From: Streptomyces hundungensis
GTDB taxonomy: Bacteria; Actinomycetota; Actinomycetes; Streptomycetales; Streptomycetaceae
Length of the DNA: 64,000 nucleotides
Assembly: GCF_003627815.1 (NCBI RefSeq)
Contig: NZ_CP032698.1
Span: forward strand, 4,836,001-4,900,000
Reading direction: 5' to 3'
In this document: in pieces, positions 34,418-43,038 of the stretch
Position numbering within the stretch: position 1 is the first letter of the stretch
Layout: each line of letters opens with the position of its first letter
Notes under the pieces: generated by a model
Databases searched by the model: none
What the model saw: the letters and a program-made list of their open reading frames with translations, nothing else
Told to the model about the DNA's origin: nothing
Program-made: the position numbers and the translations under genes

Positions 34418-35845
34418 GTGACGGACAAGTCTGCGATCGGCCAGGACATTCCCGCAGCCACACCCCCGGGACACGACGCCGCACCTCCGGACACCGCACC
34501 TCCGGGACGCGACACCGCGCCCCCGGGACACGACACCGCGCCCCCGGGACACGACACCGCACCTCCGGGACGCGACACCGCACCTCCGGGACGCGACACC
34601 GCACCCGCGGGAAGCGGTCCCGTGCCCGCGGCGGGGGCGCCCCCGGGCCGGTCCGCCCTCTGGAGCCACGACTTCCGTCTCTTCTTCACCGCCCGCACCG
34701 TCGCGATGTTCGGCGACGGCATGGTGCCCGTCGCGCTCACCGCGGGGCTCCTCGGCGCCGGCCGGCCCGCCTCCTCCGTCGGGTACGCGCTCGGCGCCTG
34801 GATGGGGCCGCTCGCCGCGTTCGTCCTGTTCGGCGGCGTGCTCGCGGACCGCTTCACGCCCCGCCGGATGATGGTGATCGCGGACGCCCTGCGCCTGGTC
34901 GGCGCGAGCGTGCTCGCCGTGTCGTTCCTGGTGGTGGACGGCGGGCCGCCGCTCTGGGAGGTGTACGCCCTGAGCGCCCTGTCCGGCGTCGGCGCAGCCC
35001 TCTTCCAGCCCGGCGTCGCCTCGACCGTGCCGCGCATCGCCACCGACGTCCAGCGCGCCAACGCCGTACTCGGCGTCTCCGAAGCCCTCATGGGCATGGC
35101 GGGACCAGCCTTCGCCGGCGTCGTGGCGGGCTTCTGGGGAGCCGGCGCGGTCTTCGCCGCCAACGCCGCGACCTTCGGCGTCAGCGGTGTCTGCCTGTTC
35201 CTGCTCAAGCTGCGCGGCGGCTCGGCGAGCGACGTGCCAAGGGGCGGCTTCTTCGCCGAACTGGCGGGCGGATGGCGGGAGTTCAAGGCCCGTAGCTGGC
35301 TGTGGGGAGTCATCACCATCTGGACGGTGTACGGACTGACCGTGCTCGGGCCCGCCACCCCGCTGACCGCGGTCCTGGTCACCGAGGGCCACGGCGCCGG
35401 GACGTACGGGGCGCTCATGGCGGTGAACGGGGCCGGCAGCGTCGCCGGTGGTCTGCTCGCCCTGCGGCTGCGGCCCGCCAGACCGCTCGCGGCGGGCGCC
35501 TTCGCCCTCCTCGGCGTCTCCGTCGCGCTGCTCTCCCTCGGACTCGACCTGCCCGTACTGGCCCTGGGTGTCGGCCAGTTCGCGGTCGGCGCCGCGTTCG
35601 CCTTCTGGCTGGTCATGTGGTCCACGACCGTCCAGACCCATGTCCCGCCGGAGGCCCTGAACCGGCTGCACGCCTACGACGTGGCCGGATCCCTGCTGAT
35701 GCTCGCGGCCGGCCGAGCCCTCGCGGGGCCGGTCGCGGAAGCGGTCGGCGCGGAGAAGGTGCTGCTGGTGGGCGCCGGCCTGAACGTCGTCGCGGTGGCC
35801 GTCCTGCTCGCCGTCCCGGCGATCGGACGACTGCGCCGGATATGA
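34418..35845 (+). CDS. MFS transporter with N-terminal DTAPPG repeat tail
   Basis: 475 aa. Residues about 80-470 hold roughly 12 membrane helices of an MFS efflux-type carrier (FGDGMVPVALTAGLLG, GGVLADRFTPRRMMVIADALR as the loop 2-3 motif, and SGVGAALFQPGVASTVPRI). Residues 1-78 are an unusual cytoplasmic tail made mainly of seven-residue repeats (D-T-A-P-P-G-R/H). GTG 34418 was chosen as the first start in the divergent region; a shorter start after the repeats cannot be excluded. Substrate unknown, probably drug-like or a metabolite. Confidence 0.8.
   Translation: MTDKSAIGQDIPAATPPGHDAAPPDTAPPGRDTAPPGHDTAPPGHDTAPPGRDTAPPGRDTAPAGSGPVPAAGAPPGRSALWSHDFRLFFTARTVAMFGDGMVPVALTAGLLGAGRPASSVGYALGAWMGPLAAFVLFGGVLADRFTPRRMMVIADALRLVGASVLAVSFLVVDGGPPLWEVYALSALSGVGAALFQPGVASTVPRIATDVQRANAVLGVSEALMGMAGPAFAGVVAGFWGAGAVFAANAATFGVSGVCLFLLKLRGGSASDVPRGGFFAELAGGWREFKARSWLWGVITIWTVYGLTVLGPATPLTAVLVTEGHGAGTYGALMAVNGAGSVAGGLLALRLRPARPLAAGAFALLGVSVALLSLGLDLPVLALGVGQFAVGAAFAFWLVMWSTTVQTHVPPEALNRLHAYDVAGSLLMLAAGRALAGPVAEAVGAEKVLLVGAGLNVVAVAVLLAVPAIGRLRRI
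34490..34594 (+). repeat. 21-bp in-frame tandem repeat (five units)
   Basis: GACACCGCRCCYCCGGGACRC repeated five times with period 21, plus degenerate flanks. It encodes heptads in the MFS N-terminus, so copy-number change keeps the frame. Confidence 0.85.
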
Positions 35846-35977
35846 GCGGCGTGCGGGCGGCGTCCGGGCGCCTAGCGATCGGCGCCGGTATCACCCGTGG
35901 CCCGATGGCCCGATCCCTGCGATGCATGACCTTCGAGCCACTCGTCCGGGAGTCGTCGTACGACCAGGCTGGCTGAC

Positions 35978-37285
35978 GTGACCCAGACAACCCACCGGCC
36001 CGAGGCCGGGCCCGCGCCGCAGCACGAGGCCGCGCCCAGGATCCACCGCGCGTGGTTCGTGGCGGCCGTCGCCTTCGTCACGATCATCGGCGCCGCGGCC
36101 TTCCGCTCACTGCCCGGACTGCTCATCGACCCGCTGCACAACGAGTTCCACTGGTCGCGCGGCACGATCGGGGCCGCGGTCTCGGTGAACCTCGCCCTCT
36201 ACGGCCTGACCGCCCCGTTCGCCGCCGCCCTGATGGACCGCTTCGGCATCCGCAAGGTCGTCGCTGTCGCCCTGACCGTGATCGCGGTTGGCTCGGGGCT
36301 CACCGTCTTCATGCACGCCGCCTGGCAACTCCTGCTGTACTGGGGGCTGTTGGTGGGCCTGGGCAGCGGCTCGATGGCGCTCGCGTTCGCGGCGACCGTC
36401 ACCAACCGCTGGTTCACCGAGCGCCGGGGCCTGGTCACCGGCGTCCTGACCGCCGCCTCCGCCTCGGGCCAGCTCATCTTCCTTCCGCTGCTCTCCTGGA
36501 TGGTCGAGGCACACGGCTGGCGTCCGGCCGCCGTCACCGTGGCCCTCGCCGCGCTCGCCGTCGTCCCCTTCGTGTGGCTGCTGCTGCGCGACCATCCGGC
36601 GGACGTGGGCCTCGCGCCGTACGGGGCGACCGCGTTCGTCCCCAAGCCCGCCCCCGTCCCGGGCGCGGCCCGCCGCACCCTCGCCGTTCTCGCGAAGGCG
36701 GCCCGCACCGGCCCGTTCTGGCTGCTCGCCGGCACCTTCGCGATCTGCGGCGCCTCCACCAACGGCCTCGTCCAGACACACTTCGTACCGTCGGCGCACG
36801 ACCACGGGATGCCGGTCACCGCGGCGGCCGGGCTGCTCGCGGTCATCGGGGTCTTCGACGTCGTCGGCACGATCTTCTCCGGCTGGCTCACCGACCGCTT
36901 CGAATCCCGCCGCCTGCTCGCCACGTACTACGCGCTGCGCGGCGTCTCGCTCCTGTTCCTGCCGATGCTGCTCGCGCCCACCGTCCATCCCCCGATGGTC
37001 TTCTTCATCGTCTTCTACGGACTGGACTGGGTGGCCACCGTGCCGCCGACCATCGCCCTGTGCCGCCAGCACTACGGCGAGGACAGCGCGATCGTCTTCG
37101 GCTGGGTGCTCGCCTCCCACCAGGTGGGCGCGGCCGTCGTCGCGTTCCTCGGCGGGGTGGCCCGCGACGTCTTCGGCAGCTACGACGTCGTCTGGTACGC
37201 CTCGGGCGCGCTGTGCGCGGCGGCCGCGCTGATGGCCCTGGTCATTCGGCGCCGGGGCCCCGCGGCGGAACCGCTCGCGCTCTGA
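35978..37285 (+). CDS. MFS transporter (monocarboxylate/oxalate-type)
   Basis: 435 aa with 12 hydrophobic segments. Seen: GLTAPFAAALMDRFGIRKVV (loop 2-3 motif), GLGSGSMALAFAATVTNRWFTERRGLVTGVLTAASASG (typical of the MCT/oxalate-antiporter branch), and SGWLTDRFESRRLLATYY in the second half. It likely imports or exchanges a small carboxylate. GTG 35978 lacks a strong ribosome site. It follows the first MFS gene by 132 bp and could carry the acid that the CoA ligases activate, but that is inference. Confidence 0.82.
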   Translation: MTQTTHRPEAGPAPQHEAAPRIHRAWFVAAVAFVTIIGAAAFRSLPGLLIDPLHNEFHWSRGTIGAAVSVNLALYGLTAPFAAALMDRFGIRKVVAVALTVIAVGSGLTVFMHAAWQLLLYWGLLVGLGSGSMALAFAATVTNRWFTERRGLVTGVLTAASASGQLIFLPLLSWMVEAHGWRPAAVTVALAALAVVPFVWLLLRDHPADVGLAPYGATAFVPKPAPVPGAARRTLAVLAKAARTGPFWLLAGTFAICGASTNGLVQTHFVPSAHDHGMPVTAAAGLLAVIGVFDVVGTIFSGWLTDRFESRRLLATYYALRGVSLLFLPMLLAPTVHPPMVFFIVFYGLDWVATVPPTIALCRQHYGEDSAIVFGWVLASHQVGAAVVAFLGGVARDVFGSYDVVWYASGALCAAAALMALVIRRRGPAAEPLAL

Positions 37286-37364
37286 TCCCCTCTTCCTGTA
37301 CGGGGACGTGGCCGTACGGGGCCCGGGGGCGGGGGTCCGCCCCGCCGGGGGATGGGGGAGTGCC

Positions 37365-38156
37365 GTGAACGCCCAGAGGCAGAGACGTACGAAGGGCGCC
37401 GTGTGGGTCACGGCGCTGCTGTGCGCCGCCGCGACCGCCTGCGGAACGGCCCGGCCCGGCGACCCGGTGGCCGCGGCCCCGGCCGCATCGTCCGCCACGG
37501 TGGCCGCCGCCTGCGGCGAGGGGGCGGGTACGGACGGGACGACCGGCGACGGGGCGACGCGGGGTGCGCCCGGGGATCCGGGAGGCGCGGGCCCGGCCAC
37601 GGAGGACGAGACGGGCACCCCTGGCCCGCCGGCGGACGCGGAAGCGGGGACCCCTGGTCCGCCGACGGACGCGGAAGCGGGCACCCCTGGTCCGCCGACG
37701 GACGCGGACCCCGGCACCCCTGGTCCGCCGACGGACGCGGACCCCGGCACCCCTGGTCCGCCGACGGACGCCGACCCCGGTACTCCCGGCCCGCCTACCG
37801 ACGCGGACCCCGGTGCTCCCGGGGCGCCCACGGACGCCGGTGGCGGTGCGACGGCCTGCCTCCCGGCGGGGTGGTTCGACATGACCCGGGACTTCGTCGA
37901 CTACTACGCCGGGCACCGCACCAAGGCCGACGACGGGATGTGGCCCTCGGTGGTCGCCGTACGCGTCCACAAGGCGGGCGGGTCCGAGCGGGCCGTGGTG
38001 ACGGTCAACTTCACTCCCCCCGCGGGCAGCAGCGACTGGGAGGGCCGCCGGGTGGCCGAGGTCTTCGCCGACTGGCGGCGCGACACGTACGACGACAAGG
38101 GCGCCCTGCGCGTGGAGACCCGCGGCGGAGTCCTCATCACCGAAGCGTCCTGGTAG
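37365..38156 (+). CDS. Lipoprotein with collagen-like repeat stalk
   Basis: 263 aa. GTG 37365 after GGGGGAG. N-terminal signal with A-T-A-C lipobox near residue 26, so likely membrane-anchored outside the cell. Residues about 84-160 are seven 11-residue repeats (G-T-P-G-P-P-T-D-A-D/E-P/A). The C-terminal 100 residues form a compact domain with CLPAGWFDMTRDFVDYY, GMWPSVVAVRVHKAG and VAEVFADWRRDTYDD, not recognised. The repeat probably acts as an extended stalk carrying that domain away from the membrane. Confidence 0.75.
   Translation: MNAQRQRRTKGAVWVTALLCAAATACGTARPGDPVAAAPAASSATVAAACGEGAGTDGTTGDGATRGAPGDPGGAGPATEDETGTPGPPADAEAGTPGPPTDAEAGTPGPPTDADPGTPGPPTDADPGTPGPPTDADPGTPGPPTDADPGAPGAPTDAGGGATACLPAGWFDMTRDFVDYYAGHRTKADDGMWPSVVAVRVHKAGGSERAVVTVNFTPPAGSSDWEGRRVAEVFADWRRDTYDDKGALRVETRGGVLITEASW
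37614..37844 (+). repeat. 33-bp in-frame tandem repeat (seven units)
   Basis: Seven units of 33 bp, the middle ones nearly identical, each encoding GTPGPPTDADP or a close variant. The first unit has Ala in place of Thr and the last has two changes, the pattern expected of a repeat that grows and shrinks in the middle. Confidence 0.88.
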
Positions 38157-38234
38157 CCCCGGCGCGAAAACGTTGCCGAGGACCTGGCGAGGGGGCCGGG
38201 CCGTGTAGGGGCGCGGTGAACCGGGCGTCCGGGT

Positions 38235-38840
38235 TCAGTCGGTGAAGCGCCCGAACCTGCCCCGGTGGAAGAGCAGCGGCGCCACGTCGTCCGTGGCGCC
38301 GAGCGCCTCGACGCGGCCGACCACGATGAGGTGGTCCCCGCCGGTGTGGACGGCGTGGACGCGGCAGTCGATCCAGGCCGGTGCGCCGTGCAGCCGGGGC
38401 GAGCCGGTCGCGGGCGCGGCGTCGTGGTCGACCCCGGCGAACTTGTCGGCCCCGCTGACCGCGAACCCCCGGCAGAGCGCGCCCTGTTCGGCGCCGAGCA
38501 CGTTCACGCAGAAGGCCCCGGCGCGGGCGATGCGCGGCCAGGTCGTCGACGTACGGGCCACCATGAAGGCGACCAGGGGCGGGTCGAGGGAGAGCGAGGC
38601 GAAGGACTGGCAGGCGAAGCCGGTGGGTCCTGCCGCGTCCTGGGCGGTGATGACGGTGACGCCGCTCGCGAACCCCCCGAGCACCCGCCGGAACTCGCCG
38701 GGATCGACCGGTGCCCGCTCGTCGTCCCGGACGGCCCGAAGGTCGGGCCGGGGCAGGAACTCGACGGGCTCGGCGACCGTGGCGGCGCCGACGGACCTGA
38801 GGTATCGGACGACGGTGGCCGCCATCCCTGCGTGTCCCAT
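38235..38840 (-). CDS. Flavin reductase (FMN/FAD reductase of two-component monooxygenase)
   Basis: 201 aa. Flavin_reduct fold: FRRVLGGFASGVTVITAQDAAGPTG, FACQSFASLSLDPPLVAFMVARTSTTW (flavin phosphate loop), AFCVNVLG, and the late VHAVHTGGDHLIVVGRV. Supplies reduced flavin to a monooxygenase, as HsaB does for HsaA in steroid degradation. No matching oxygenase component lies next to it. ATG 38840 has GGGG 5-8 bp before it; operator O4 is 17 bp upstream. Confidence 0.85.
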   Translation of the reverse strand: MGHAGMAATVVRYLRSVGAATVAEPVEFLPRPDLRAVRDDERAPVDPGEFRRVLGGFASGVTVITAQDAAGPTGFACQSFASLSLDPPLVAFMVARTSTTWPRIARAGAFCVNVLGAEQGALCRGFAVSGADKFAGVDHDAAPATGSPRLHGAPAWIDCRVHAVHTGGDHLIVVGRVEALGATDDVAPLLFHRGRFGRFTD

Positions 38841-38856
38841 CACATCCCCATTGAAC

Positions 38857-38871
38857 CTGACGGTACGTCAG
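38857..38871. promoter_or_regulatory. Regulon operator O4: CTGAC-GGTAC-GTCAG
   Basis: Perfect palindrome, 17 bp before the flavin reductase start and 40 bp after the crotonase stop, giving that gene its own control point. Confidence 0.75.
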
Positions 38872-38910
38872 ATAGGAACCCCGGACGCCCGGCGAAACGC
38901 GTCAACCGGC

Positions 38911-39792
38911 TTACAGACCACGGTATTTCGGAGTGCGGCGTGCCACGAATCCAGCCACGCCCTCCTGGGCGTCCCGGGTGGTCATGTTGATCTCCTGGGC
39001 CCAGGCTTCGGCGGCGAAGGCGGCGCTCCGGTCGGCGTCGAGGGAGACGTTCACCAGGTGCTTGATGAGGGCGAGCGCACGGGTCGGCCCGGTGGCGAGC
39101 CGCTCGGCCCACTCCTTGGCGGTGGCGGCGAGCTCGGCGTCCGGGACCACCCGGTTGACCAGTCCCATGCGCGCGGCGTCGGCCGCCCCCAGCGCGTCCC
39201 CGAAGAACATCAGCTCCTTCGCCCGCTGCGGCCCCACCAGGCGCGGCAGCAGATAGGCGCCGCCGCCGTCGGGGACCAGGCCCCGGCGTACGAACACCTC
39301 GATGAACCGGGCCGATTCGGCGGCCAGGATCAGATCGCAGGCGAACGCGAGATGGGCGCCGAGGCCGGCGGCGGTCCCGTTGACGGCCGCGATCACCGGT
39401 TTCTCGCAGTCGAGTACGGCGGCGATGAGCCTTTGGGCGCCCTGGCGGATGGTGCGGGCGACATCGCCGGCGACGCGTTGACCGGCGGCCGGGGTCGGAG
39501 CCGGGGGTGCGTCCGATGCCGGGGCGGGTGTCGTGTCCGGGGCTGGGGCCGGGGCTGGGGCACCGCGCAGGTCGGCGCCCGCGCAGAACCCCTTGCCGAC
39601 GGCGGTGATCACGACGGCCCGTACGGCGGGGTCGGCGGAGGCCGCGTCGAGCAGCGAGATGATCCGTTCCCGCTGGTCGGGGGTGAGGGCGTTCAGGGCC
39701 TCCGGCCGGTTGAGGGTGATCCACGAGACGCCGTTGTCAGTGGCGTGCTGTACCCATGAGTGAGAGGGATCGGTGGGGTCCGTCAAATCCAT
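38911..39792 (-). CDS. Enoyl-CoA hydratase/isomerase (PaaG-like) with Pro/Ala insert
   Basis: 293 aa crotonase. Oxyanion segments ITLNRPEALNAL, KGFCAGADLRG and AVNGTAAGLGAHLAFACD are present. The first hydratase Glu is replaced (AGLGAHLA) and the second position is Asp in GLVPDGGGAYLLPRLVG, as in PaaG-type isomerases. After GADLRG is an insert of about 25 Ala/Pro/Thr residues (APAPAPAPDTTPAPASDAP), unusual at this active-site loop. It therefore more likely isomerises a double bond or epoxide than hydrates. 48 bp after the NDP-forming synthetase gene, same strand. Confidence 0.83.
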   Translation of the reverse strand: MDLTDPTDPSHSWVQHATDNGVSWITLNRPEALNALTPDQRERIISLLDAASADPAVRAVVITAVGKGFCAGADLRGAPAPAPAPDTTPAPASDAPPAPTPAAGQRVAGDVARTIRQGAQRLIAAVLDCEKPVIAAVNGTAAGLGAHLAFACDLILAAESARFIEVFVRRGLVPDGGGAYLLPRLVGPQRAKELMFFGDALGAADAARMGLVNRVVPDAELAATAKEWAERLATGPTRALALIKHLVNVSLDADRSAAFAAEAWAQEINMTTRDAQEGVAGFVARRTPKYRGL

Positions 39793-39840
39793 GGGAGGGC
39801 TCCAAGCGGGAGAGGGGGTGGGGGCGTGCGGGGCTGGTGG

Positions 39841-42066
39841 TCAGCGGCAGACGGCGAGGGCGTCGAGCGCGACGGCGCCCTGTCCGCGCGGAAGCACCAC
39901 GAGCGGGTTGATGTCCAACTCGGCGATCTCGTCGCCGAGTTCGAGGGCCATGCGCTGGACGCGCAGGACGACTTCGACGAGCGCGTCCACGTCAAGCGGG
40001 GGCCCGCCGCGCACCCCGTCGAGGAGCGCCCGCCCCCGCAGCTCGCCGAGCATGTCCCGCGCCTGCTCCTCGCCGAACGGCGGGACGCGCACGGCCGAGT
40101 CGCCGAGCACCTCGACCAGTACGCCGCCGAGCCCCACGGTCACCGTGGGCCCGAACAGCGCGTCGTGTGTGACGCCGACGACCATCTCGACGCCGCGCTC
40201 GACCATCTGGCAGACCAGGACGCCGTCCAGGTCGATGTCTTCGTACCGAGCGATGTCGGTGAGCTCGCGATAGGCGTCGCGGATTTGACTGGCCGAGGTC
40301 AACCCGACCTTGACCAGGCCGAGTTCACTCTTGTGGGCAAGGCGGGCGCCGGAGGCCTTCATGACGACGGGGTAGCCGACGAGCCCCGCCGCCCGCACGG
40401 CGGCCGCCGCGCTGGTGACGAGCTGCTCGCGCGGCACCCGGATCCCGTACGCCCGCAGCAGCTGCTTCGCCGCGTGTTCGCTGAGCTGCTGGCCCGGGCG
40501 CATCAGGGCCTGCGCCTTGCGGAAGGACGGGGACGGCACGCGGGGCGCCTCGTCGAAGGGGGAGCGGTAGCCGGTGGTGAACCGGTGGTGGGAGAGGTAC
40601 GCCCGTACCGCGCCGATGCAGTTGGCGAACGTACGGAACGTGGCGACCCGGTCCGAGCCGAGCAGGGTCTCGCGGTAGGCGGACTCGGTGCCGAGCGGCG
40701 AGCCCCACACCACGCACACCAGCTTGTCCGTCTGCTCCGCCGCGTCCACCAGGTCCTGCGCGAGCTTGTCGCTCATGGGGGGAAAGGGGCCGGTGATGGG
40801 GCAGATCAGCACGCCGACGGACGGGTCGGCGAGGATCGCGTCGATGATCTTCCGCCCGCGCCAGTCGCCGACGGGGTGCCCTCCGTTGTCCACGGGGTTG
40901 GCGACGTCGAGGTAGGGCGGTATCCACTCGTGGAGCTCGGCCTGTTTGGCGGGGGAGAGGGTCGGCATGGGAAGCCCGGCGGCGCTGGCGAGGTCGGAGA
41001 AGTGCGCCCCCGTGCCGCCGGAGATCGAATAGACGACGACGCCTTCCGCCCGGGGCTTGCGGGCCCGCGCCAACAGGGCGGCGGTGTCCTGGAGTTGGTC
41101 GAGTCCGTCGACGCGTATGACGCCGTACTGGCGCATGGCCGCGTCCACGACGTCGTCGGCGCCGGTCAGCTTGCCGGTGTGTGAGGCCGCCATGCGCGCG
41201 CCGGTCTCGGTGCGGCCGACCTTGACCGCCACGACGGGGACGCCGGCGCGGGCCGCGCGGTCGGCGGCGAGCAGGAAGGCACGGCCGTCCTTGAGCCCCT
41301 CCACGTAACAGGCGATGGCGCCGACCTCGGGTTGTTCGGCGAAGTAGGAGATGAAGTCGGCGGTTTCGAGGTCGGCCTCGTTGCCGGTGGGTGCCCAGTG
41401 CGAGAGACGTACGCCGAGCTCCTGCATCGTGAAGACGGGGCGGCCCTGGTGGCCGGACTGGGTGATGAGGGCGATGGCCGGCCCGTCGAGGTCGTCCCGG
41501 AACCTCTCGAACGCGTTGAGGTTGGTGTTGGGCCCGAGCAGCCGCAACCCGGACCGCTTGACGGCGGCGGCCAGCCGCTCCTGGGCGGCGGCGCCCCGTT
41601 CGCCGGTCTCGGCGAACCCGGAGGCGAACGCGACGGCGAACTTCACCTTGGCCTCGGCGAGTTCCTCGACGACGGGGAGCGGGTCGCCGACGAGGAGCAC
41701 CGCGAGGTCGACCTGTTCCGGCAGGTCCGCCACGGAGGCGACACACGGCAGCCCGAAGACGGTGGTACGGGTGGGGTGGACGGGGTGGATGCGGGCGCCG
41801 ACGCGCTCGGCCCAGTCGATGAGGCGGCGGGTGATGCCGGTGTTGGGGCGGCCCTCCGCGTCGGAGGCGCCGACGACGGCGACGGACTCGGGCCGGAAGA
41901 ACCGGTCCAGGTCCGGTACGTCGCGGTACAGGGGGCGGCCGCTGACGTCCCGGTCGCCCTCGCCCGCGGCTCTGCCGTGGACGGCGCCGGGGGCGGGCTG
42001 CTCGCCGCAGGCGACCACGCGGGCGCGGAAGTCGGTGGTGAGGGTGCCGTGAGTCGATCCGAGCAT
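39841..42066 (-). CDS. NDP-forming acyl-CoA synthetase (acetate-CoA ligase family)
   Basis: 741 aa. CoA-binding domain (FFRPESVAVVGASDAEGRPN), two succinyl-CoA-ligase-like domains with the phospho-His loop MAASHTGKLTGADD near residue 290, and a C-terminal ATP-grasp domain (LLRAYGIRVPREQLV, GYPVVMKASGARLAHKSELG, GPTVTVGLGGVLVEVLGD). Interconverts an acyl-CoA plus NDP with acid plus NTP. In catabolic clusters it can activate the starting acid or recover energy. Two tandem perfect operators (O5, O6) lie 56-94 bp upstream. Confidence 0.86.
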   Translation of the reverse strand: MLGSTHGTLTTDFRARVVACGEQPAPGAVHGRAAGEGDRDVSGRPLYRDVPDLDRFFRPESVAVVGASDAEGRPNTGITRRLIDWAERVGARIHPVHPTRTTVFGLPCVASVADLPEQVDLAVLLVGDPLPVVEELAEAKVKFAVAFASGFAETGERGAAAQERLAAAVKRSGLRLLGPNTNLNAFERFRDDLDGPAIALITQSGHQGRPVFTMQELGVRLSHWAPTGNEADLETADFISYFAEQPEVGAIACYVEGLKDGRAFLLAADRAARAGVPVVAVKVGRTETGARMAASHTGKLTGADDVVDAAMRQYGVIRVDGLDQLQDTAALLARARKPRAEGVVVYSISGGTGAHFSDLASAAGLPMPTLSPAKQAELHEWIPPYLDVANPVDNGGHPVGDWRGRKIIDAILADPSVGVLICPITGPFPPMSDKLAQDLVDAAEQTDKLVCVVWGSPLGTESAYRETLLGSDRVATFRTFANCIGAVRAYLSHHRFTTGYRSPFDEAPRVPSPSFRKAQALMRPGQQLSEHAAKQLLRAYGIRVPREQLVTSAAAAVRAAGLVGYPVVMKASGARLAHKSELGLVKVGLTSASQIRDAYRELTDIARYEDIDLDGVLVCQMVERGVEMVVGVTHDALFGPTVTVGLGGVLVEVLGDSAVRVPPFGEEQARDMLGELRGRALLDGVRGGPPLDVDALVEVVLRVQRMALELGDEIAELDINPLVVLPRGQGAVALDALAVCR

Positions 42067-42121
42067 CGTTCCGCCCCGCTCCTGGTCGATGGTGTCTGGG
42101 ACTGGGCCGTGCGGCTGCTAA

Positions 42122-42136
42122 CTGACGCATAGTCAG
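42122..42136. promoter_or_regulatory. Regulon operator O5: CTGAC-GCATA-GTCAG
   Basis: Perfect palindrome upstream of the NDP-forming synthetase. Its centre is 24 bp from that of O6. Confidence 0.75.
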
Positions 42137-42145
42137 ATTACAGAA

Positions 42146-42160
42146 CTGACGGCGTGTCAG
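42146..42160. promoter_or_regulatory. Regulon operator O6: CTGAC-GGCGT-GTCAG
   Basis: Perfect palindrome, second of a tandem pair. Spacing of 24 bp (just over two turns) would allow two dimers on one face. Confidence 0.75.
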
Positions 42161-42239
42161 GAACAGCCCTGCGAGCAAAGGCTCGGCGCCTGCGGGCGGG
42201 GCTCGCCCCAGCGCGCTGGGCCTCCCCCAACTCCCCCTC

Positions 42240-42990
42240 CCCCCAAACCCGCTGGGCGTTGAGCCCCCCACTTTCCAGCCGCGCTCGCCCACCCACCCAC
42301 CCGTGCAGCGGGTTGAAGGGTTCGGCCCCTGGGGCTCCGCCCCAGACCCCAGGCATCTCGCCCACCCACCCGCCCGTGCAGGGGGTTGGACAGCCCGGGC
42401 CCCTGGGGCTCCGCCCCAGTCCCCGGCCCCTTTGCCCACCCACCCGCCCGTGCAGCGGGTTGAAGAATTCGGCCCCCGGGCTCCGCCCCAGACCCCGGGC
42501 GCTTGCCCACCCGCCCGCCCGTAGGCGCAGGGTTGGATGGCCCGGCCCTCCTGGGGCTCCGCCCCAGACCCCGTTCGCGCCTGAAGGGCGCTCGTCCTCA
42601 ATCTCCCCCAAGGCCTTAAGGGCCAGGGGGGACCCCCATGACAGGCTGAGGTGGCCGATGCGGCCCAGCACCGAGTAGCTAGGGGCGCGGGGAACTGTGC
42701 GAGAAGCGGGCACGGTCCGCACACGACAGCGGGTTTTCAGGGGCGCGGGGAACTGCGCGACCAGCCACGCACGGTCTGCGGACGAAGACGGGCCTTGGGG
42801 GCGCGGGGAACTGCGCGAGTAGCGAGCACGGTCCGCACATACCGGGGGTTTAGGGGCGCGGGGAACTGCGCGACCGGCCACCCACGGCCCGCAGGCGTGA
42901 ACGGGTTTTCAGGGGCGCGGGGAACTGCGCGGGACGCGGGTGCGGTTCGCAGGATCGGGAGGGGGTTGGGGGCGCGGGGAACTGCGCAAA
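42240..42990 (-). repeat. Mosaic intergenic repeat array 5 (reverse orientation, longest)
   Basis: The gap 42161-43038 has no gene. Left to right: four C units (near 42327, 42402, 42473, 42550; the third is shortened), one B unit with a CTTAAG-core C5/G5 hairpin (about 42605-42640), then six A units on the minus strand (near 42682, 42739, 42797, 42853, 42911, 42968). The first A unit has one base change (AACTGTGC). Confidence 0.85.
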
Positions 42991-43038
42991 AGGCGGGCGC
43001 GGGCCGTGCATGGGGTGGGGCGTGGGGTGGGCCCCGGG

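Noticed and set aside
35967..35981. CTGAC half-site before the second MFS gene
   Set aside because: The right half does not match GTCAG, so the gene was not placed in the regulon.
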